Assembly (NCBI GenBank): GCA_001970855.1
Contig: LSSN01002683.1
Location: forward strand, 1 to 13,860
From: Smittium culicis
Taxonomy: Eukaryota; Kickxellomycota; Harpellomycetes; Harpellales; Legeriomycetaceae
Length of the DNA: 13,860 nt
Direction: 5' to 3'
The position numbers were made by a program, and so were the translations under genes. The first letter of the stretch is position 1. Each line of letters starts with the position of its first letter. Shown here in pieces: positions 9,439 through 13,860 of the stretch. The notes beneath the pieces were generated by a model. The model was not told where the DNA came from. It ran no database searches and saw only the letters and a program-made list of their open reading frames with translations.

Positions 9439-10255
9439 TATGGATTAAATGAAGTATGGTGTGAAGATATGTTGAGTGAAATGAGAGTGGGTGAGGGTAG
9501 CGCTAGAGGATGCTAGAAGAGAAGAGAATTAATTTAAATAAAATTTAGCGATGAAAGTTAAAGTAGAAAAAACTTGGAAATATTTATGAAATCAGTAATA
9601 TATTCTGGTGAGGTCAAGGATTATTTTAAGCGGTAAGAGTTTGAAACAGAAAATAATTTAGAGGCGGTAACCAAACTACATCGAATTTTAAGAGGCGATT
9701 AGTTGTATTATTTCAGTTATTACTATAAAGCATTTATTAAAAATAATAATGCCTGTTTGGAAGTCAAATACTGCTATAAATAACATATACTGAAATTTAA
9801 ATAGTCTTATATGAGTGGCTCATTGGATATTTGGCGGAGTAAGTGGTGAACCCAATTGGGTATAAATTCTTCGATGTGAACAGATTTAAAGATTTTTATA
9901 GCTCAGTGATTGGACAAGATTATTTTTAAGTCTAAATATAAGTTTGAAATAGCTAGACAATATCATAAAATTAAAGTGTAGTTTGAATTAACTATAATTA
10001 TAGATCTTTTTGAAAAGGTATTAAATTATTTATTATTTTTATTTGGAGTGGTATATAAAAAAGAATAGAGAAATTAGATAAAACAAATGTTTTAGTAATA
10101 ATGATAGTGATACAAAATATAGAGAAAAGGTGCAGGCTAAAGTATGGTTGTATGTAAATGGAAAATAATTATAGTGGGGAGGTTCAGACAGTTGATGATG
10201 GGTGAGATAAATGAATGAGCAGATAGAAAATATGAGGATGAGAAACAAGATTCAG
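9439..10255. other. Spacer between the LITAF gene and the Trs65-like gene
   Basis: This lies 3' of the LITAF gene and 5' of the Trs65-like gene. No coding frame is convincing. A 69-codon minus-strand frame at 10039-10248 is a run of F, L, I, S and Y residues caused by pyrimidine-rich DNA. Parts of the plus strand are rich in G and A and very poor in C, for example 9421-9540. TTTATT at about 10029 could serve as a distant AATAAA on the minus strand. Confidence 0.5.
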
Positions 10256-10711
10256 TCACTTTGATCCAGGGGCAGCGGTTTCGATGTAAATAGCTTTGCC
10301 CAGATCGACGTTGCAATACGGGCAGGTGTGGTGCTTGTCTTTAAGCTGTTTTATTAGTAGGGGGACCCACATTAGGGGCCAAAAAATAAAAGCGGAGAAT
10401 ATAACGGCGACAACAGTCTTCTTGCCAGGTTTACGTACTATTTTAGTGATAATATTTTGACTACAGCAGGGACAAGTTATATTGACAGGAATTCCATTGA
10501 ATTTTTGTAGGATTGAACCTGGATTGTAAAAGTTTGATCCGATACCTATTGGGCTTATGTGGTTGGGATTCGGAGAGAAACTCATACCTTTGAAAGGGTA
10601 TGTTCGAGGCTGCTGGCTATTGTACTGATCATAGCTAGTTTTTTGGTCGTCGCTGGCGTAATTGGTATAACTAGGAGGGTCTTGGCGTGGTGAGGTCGAA
10701 GATACTCGCAT
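10256..10711 (-). CDS. LITAF-domain (SIMPLE-like) membrane protein, 151 aa
   Basis: The C-terminal half is a complete LITAF domain (zf-LITAF-like). ITCPCC supplies one zinc-binding CxxC pair (C80, C83), a hydrophobic stretch runs from about 99 to 119 (VVAVIFSAFIFWPLMWVPLLI), and HTCPYC supplies the second pair (C130, C133), followed by the usual NxxLG ending. In this family the two halves form one zinc site, and the hydrophobic stretch dips into, rather than crosses, the cytosolic face of late endosome and lysosome membranes. The N-terminal 75 residues are polar, rich in Ser, Pro, Tyr and Asn, and contain PPSY at 12-15, which fits the PPxY motif used by family members to bind Nedd4-type ubiquitin ligases. 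It is uninterrupted by introns and ends in TGA. The start is the first ATG, but no stop lies in frame just upstream, so an upstream exon cannot be excluded. It lies upstream of the Trs65-like gene on the same strand. Confidence 0.9.
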   Translation of the reverse strand: MRVSSTSPRQDPPSYTNYASDDQKTSYDQYNSQQPRTYPFKGMSFSPNPNHISPIGIGSNFYNPGSILQKFNGIPVNITCPCCSQNIITKIVRKPGKKTVVAVIFSAFIFWPLMWVPLLIKQLKDKHHTCPYCNVDLGKAIYIETAAPGSK

Positions 10712-11159
10712 TTTTAGTTCAGAGAGAATCGGGTTTATGTGGTTTAAATATAAGGGTATGGTTATATTATAAAGAGAAGAGTTTTTTAGTTGCTAGCTTT
10801 ATAGGATAGTTATTGGCGAAGGATAGTTGAAAAGAGATATTTTCTTTTGAGATTAATTTTGGCAGTTGCAGCTTTTGGGTATAAGAAAGTTTTCTGAGTA
10901 TTAAATTGGTAGTTTAAATGATAGTAAGGAGGAAGGGGGATAGGAATTGGTGTTGAAAGAGGAATTTAGATAGGATATATTAAGGCGAGAAAGGTGACAA
11001 GGCTTTTATATGAGGGGAATATAGTAAAGATTTTGAGATAGAAGTAGCAGTTGTTTGAGGTCAGCATTTACAGGCGTTTATATAAAAGATACTTTGGAAA
11101 CAAAATCGAAAGCTGAGGAAAGAAGTATAAATACCAAGATATTTGTAAGCACTATTTGT
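10712..11159. other. 5' flank of the LITAF gene, strongly C-depleted on the plus strand
   Basis: No gene is seen. The plus strand is G- and A-rich: 10921-10980 contains about 22 G and no C. The transcribed strand of the downstream gene is correspondingly rich in C and T. TATAAAAG-type motifs on the minus strand near 11003 and 11080 are possible promoter elements but lie 300 or more bases from the ATG. Confidence 0.45.
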
Positions 11160-12750
11160 ATCCTACTAAAAACTGTTTAGGAAAATGCCAACAAAGTTTT
11201 CTAAGTATTTCCGGGAACTTTTTCTATCTCCAGCAATTTAATTGGCCAAAAGCGAACTGAAGGAAATAACCTGATTTCTAAATGATGGCTATTCGGCCAA
11301 TCAGGTAAGAGAAGGGCTAGTAGACATAATTAGTAGGTATTTGGCTCTTAAATATATCGATTTGGGAAGATATAGTATACTATTGCGAAACACCTATCAC
11401 TAAACGCGCTAAGAATGGACATTTGTGAATCCCCACAGATAAATTGAATGTCCTGATTATGCTGGTAGCAGTTCTGAACCATGACAGCTCCCCGCTCCTC
11501 ATTTCGCTCATGATACTGCTACCTGAGTTTCCGACTTGAACCTAAGTTTCCGAATCTCTTGAATTATGCTGAAATTAGCGGAATTTCTGAGTCTATCAAG
11601 CGGTAAAATTTCTATTGGTAAAGTGGGATGACTTTTTCTGGCCACTTTTCACCACAACGGCTAACTGATAGCACTCATTTGCTGGGACATGATTTTAGTC
11701 ATGCGACCTCATAACGCTCACTCTACAAGCATCTTTTAGAGTGCCTAGTAGATCTGTATAATTGGTCTGCACCTTGCCCAAACATTAAAATCCTCCACAC
11801 TTATCTATTGGCTAAATCTTTAGTATTAATACACTAGAAAAGAACAAAATCGAGTCAAGGTCAGCTATTTGCAGACTGGTCTTTCTTAGCCAACTAGCGC
11901 TTAACTAAATATTTTTATCAAACTCTCCCAAAGTTGGGATGGAGCCAACAACATTAATGCTCAAAGCTTTTCTTAATTTCACGATTAAATCTGTTTGCGT
12001 TCTCTCCCCCCCAACAACGTTTTTAAAACCATTATTTTTTGGCTTAGAAATTGCTTAGAAATTAATTTGAAATTACTCTGAAATTACTAAAATTGCGAAA
12101 TTTATTTAGTTTGAAAGTCTGAATTCAATTTTCCTAACTTTTTCGTCAAATACGACAAGCTTGGCAAAATATTGTCAAACAATGGCAAACCAATCAGTAA
12201 TTATACTTAGAAATCAGATATTACGATTGGCATAACATGTCGTTTTTGCCAAGAGATTGGGATAAAAAAATAAAGAGCGGCACATTATATTAGTAGCATT
12301 AGAAAGCAAGCTAAAACAGCTCTAATAAACAACACAAAAAACTAATTCCTCACATCTCAATAGCAAGAAAAAAGTGTTTATTTATTTTCTTATTCGCATT
12401 TCGATCAGTAACGCGACAATCTTGACCTTTTTCCTCTCAAGCGAAACCCCCCAAAGAGCCGCTCAATAACACAGCTGACAATTCTGCCACTGGAAGCAAG
12501 GCTTCAGTTTGTGCTTTTATTAGACTGGCTCTACTACCACCCCCTAATCGGGAATCGATTATTCTTTTTAACTCATTACAAATTTTGATAAGCGTCCGAG
12601 TCTTCATAGAGCGACTCTTCACTCGATTTTTCATCAAACTTGTCACCAGTTCCCCAACTATTTAATGCTCATGCTAGCTAATACGTCATTATGAGAATGG
12701 AATCCGCTGTATTTCGCCAGAATTTAACGGAGACAGTAGCGATGTTAATG
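11160..12750 (-). pseudogene. Gene-free region, possibly a decayed retroelement (minus strand)
   Basis: Base composition becomes more balanced abruptly near 11160. No intact gene is present. On the minus strand the frame running from about 11940 down to 11250 gives a protein-like translation with about ten TAA/TAG stops but only one TGA. Its longest clean piece is about 50 codons (about 11400-11560) and includes SWFRTATSIIRTF. At 12437-12646 there is a 68-69 codon open piece (ALLPVAELSAVLL near its end) that opens with TTG or an internal ATG. Another frame of the same DNA there reads as a Ser/Glu/Asp-rich then Arg-rich protein with stops. A decayed gag-type gene is conceivable. I see no RT, integrase or protease motif and no terminal repeats. 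Confidence 0.22.
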
Positions 12751-12831
12751 TAAGATTATAGCTAGCTGGATACCCTTCTGAATCGATTAGCTCTAAAACA
12801 AATCCCCTTTTGTAACTGACCCTTGTCCCTC

Positions 12832-12846
12832 AAAAAAAAAAAAAAA
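12832..12846. repeat. 15-base poly-A tract
   Basis: An uninterrupted run of 15 A follows CCCTC. It could be a retrotransposed tail of an element on the plus strand or simple slippage. No matching target-site duplication was noticed. Confidence 0.6.
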
Positions 12847-12987
12847 GACATATCATCCGAGCGACACTAAACTATTAAGGAATACGCTGTGGAATGATCT
12901 TTTCAAGCTACACTTGCATCTTATTTCTTCGTCAGACTTTCCGAACTATACCCTCACATTTTGTATCACATCCCCAAATTTTTTCTT

Positions 12988-12999
12988 CCCCCCCCCCCC
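12988..12999. repeat. 12-base poly-C tract
   Basis: A run of 12 C lies inside a C- and T-rich stretch on the plus strand. It is exceptional in DNA this AT-rich and is followed 77 bases later by a similar run. Confidence 0.9.
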
Positions 13000-13075
13000 T
13001 TGTTTTCTTAATTGTTTCCCAAGCTTTGTATTATAATATAAAAAATAGAATTGACAAGTATTTCATTGCCAATCT

Positions 13076-13088
13076 CCCCCCCCCCCCC
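13076..13088. repeat. 13-base poly-C tract
   Basis: This is the second C run, flanked by AATCT and ATCCTT. The flanks of the two runs do not match beyond short pyrimidine stretches, so it is not simply a duplicated segment. Confidence 0.9.
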
Positions 13089-13100
13089 ATCCTTATTTAG

Positions 13101-13860
13101 TGTAATCAGCTGCCCACTTTTATGTGTTCTCTATTTATAAAAATCAGTATTTTATTCTTTAAATATTTTTCCAAATTTAACTGATTAGCTTCTTTTTTAT
13201 ATATACTTAATTTTGCCATTCGCCTAATCTAATCCTCGAAATTTATTCATAAAACCTCTAGCTTATTTTCAGTTCTTCTTTATGCCGTTCGTCAATATAA
13301 GCTCTTATTTATTTTGTTTTCCAATTCATATTTAAGCTTTGCCAATTAAATTTTAAACAAGCAAATCCTTTTGAAGAGAAATTTCTGTATAAAAAATTGA
13401 TTGTAAATAAGACGCGTTTGACTGGTCTAAGCAATCAAATATTGATAACTCCGAGATTTTGAGTAAACTGCACAAAACTGTGTTTTCTCAGTAAAAAATT
13501 CCAGACTAATTCTTGAAGCGCTGAATGCTGCACATTAATTATAAAAATTTAAAATTATACGTTGAAGTGAGTATAATCTCTTTAAGTATATACAACCATT
13601 AGACTATAAAGTTAATATGTAATTGAAACTACAAGTTGCGTGAATATGATTGTACTAATAGTAAAAAATAAATATATAATATAGTTTTAAATAAACCAAA
13701 ATGAAATAAAAGTGGAAAATTGCGTACTCAAACCCTATTCATAATACAGACAATAGATTTATTGAGATGGTATATATATGAAATAAAGAATATTCGAAAA
13801 TAGATTAAATATTAGAGTACGCAAAACTTGTAAGATTTTTTTTAAAAAAAAGAATAAATG
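13101..13860. other. AT-rich right end without a recognisable gene
   Basis: Up to about 13400 the plus strand is pyrimidine-rich; beyond that the DNA is AT-rich with stops in every frame. A 10-bp inverted repeat lies near the end. I found no coding exon, tRNA or mobile-element end. Confidence 0.55.
13720..13824. repeat. 10-bp inverted repeat
   Basis: TTGCGTACTC at 13720-13729 is the exact reverse complement of GAGTACGCAA at 13815-13824, with 85 AT-rich bases between. Both arms contain GTAC. No flanking duplication or coding content marks it as a miniature transposon. Confidence 0.5.

Noticed and set aside
10039..10248. 69-codon minus-strand frame resembling a membrane protein
   Set aside because: Its hydrophobic look comes from pyrimidine-rich DNA giving F, L, S and I codons. 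It has no loop pattern or motif and lies in the 3' flank of the LITAF gene.
12894..13100. 68-codon plus-strand open frame
   Set aside because: It includes both poly-C runs, which translate as proline strings, and is low complexity throughout.
1..13860. CRISPR arrays, bacterial operons, tRNA or rRNA genes
   Set aside because: No regularly spaced repeats, no Shine-Dalgarno-led gene series, no A-box/B-box pair and no conserved rRNA segment were seen on either strand.

Overview
The window looks like nuclear DNA of an AT-rich fungus. The case rests on a six-exon protein gene with short spliceosomal introns, a LITAF-domain gene, very AT-rich spacers with homopolymer runs, and no bacterial gene layout. 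A large protein resembling the fungal TRAPPII subunit Trs65 makes a fungus the best guess. The low GC, the Ser/Asn-rich proteins and a bunyavirus-like relic would fit an early-diverging, arthropod-associated fungus, but that placement is inference. Both host genes end in TGA, so the standard code applies.

Layout. 1-3500: AT-rich DNA without an intact gene. Bases 200-1340 hold a weak, stop-riddled coding-like stretch with a 25-bp tandem duplication. 3523-4152 (+): a reading frame resembling the nucleocapsid protein of Phenuiviridae-type bunyaviruses, broken by one in-frame TGA and otherwise open; I read it as an endogenous viral element. 4153-5270: AT-rich spacer. 5301-9351 (-): a six-exon gene of 1137 codons whose splice phases all agree, encoding a probable Trs65/TRAPPC13-like TRAPPII subunit with Ig-like regions around a long Ser/Asn-rich segment. 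10256-10711 (-): a complete 151-residue LITAF-domain membrane protein. 11160-12750: more GC-balanced DNA without an intact gene, possibly a decayed retroelement on the minus strand. 12751-13860: pyrimidine-rich, then AT-rich DNA with two poly-C tracts.

The two host genes lie head-to-tail on the minus strand, about 0.9 kb apart, and both products would act at endomembranes: TRAPPII in Golgi/post-Golgi trafficking, LITAF-type proteins on late endosome/lysosome membranes. There is no evidence that they work together. The viral relic is convergent with the Trs65-like gene.

The points most worth a second look are the nearly intact nucleocapsid-like relic, the unusual GTAC 5' splice sites in four of five introns, and the strong G-over-C skew in the DNA flanking the minus-strand genes.
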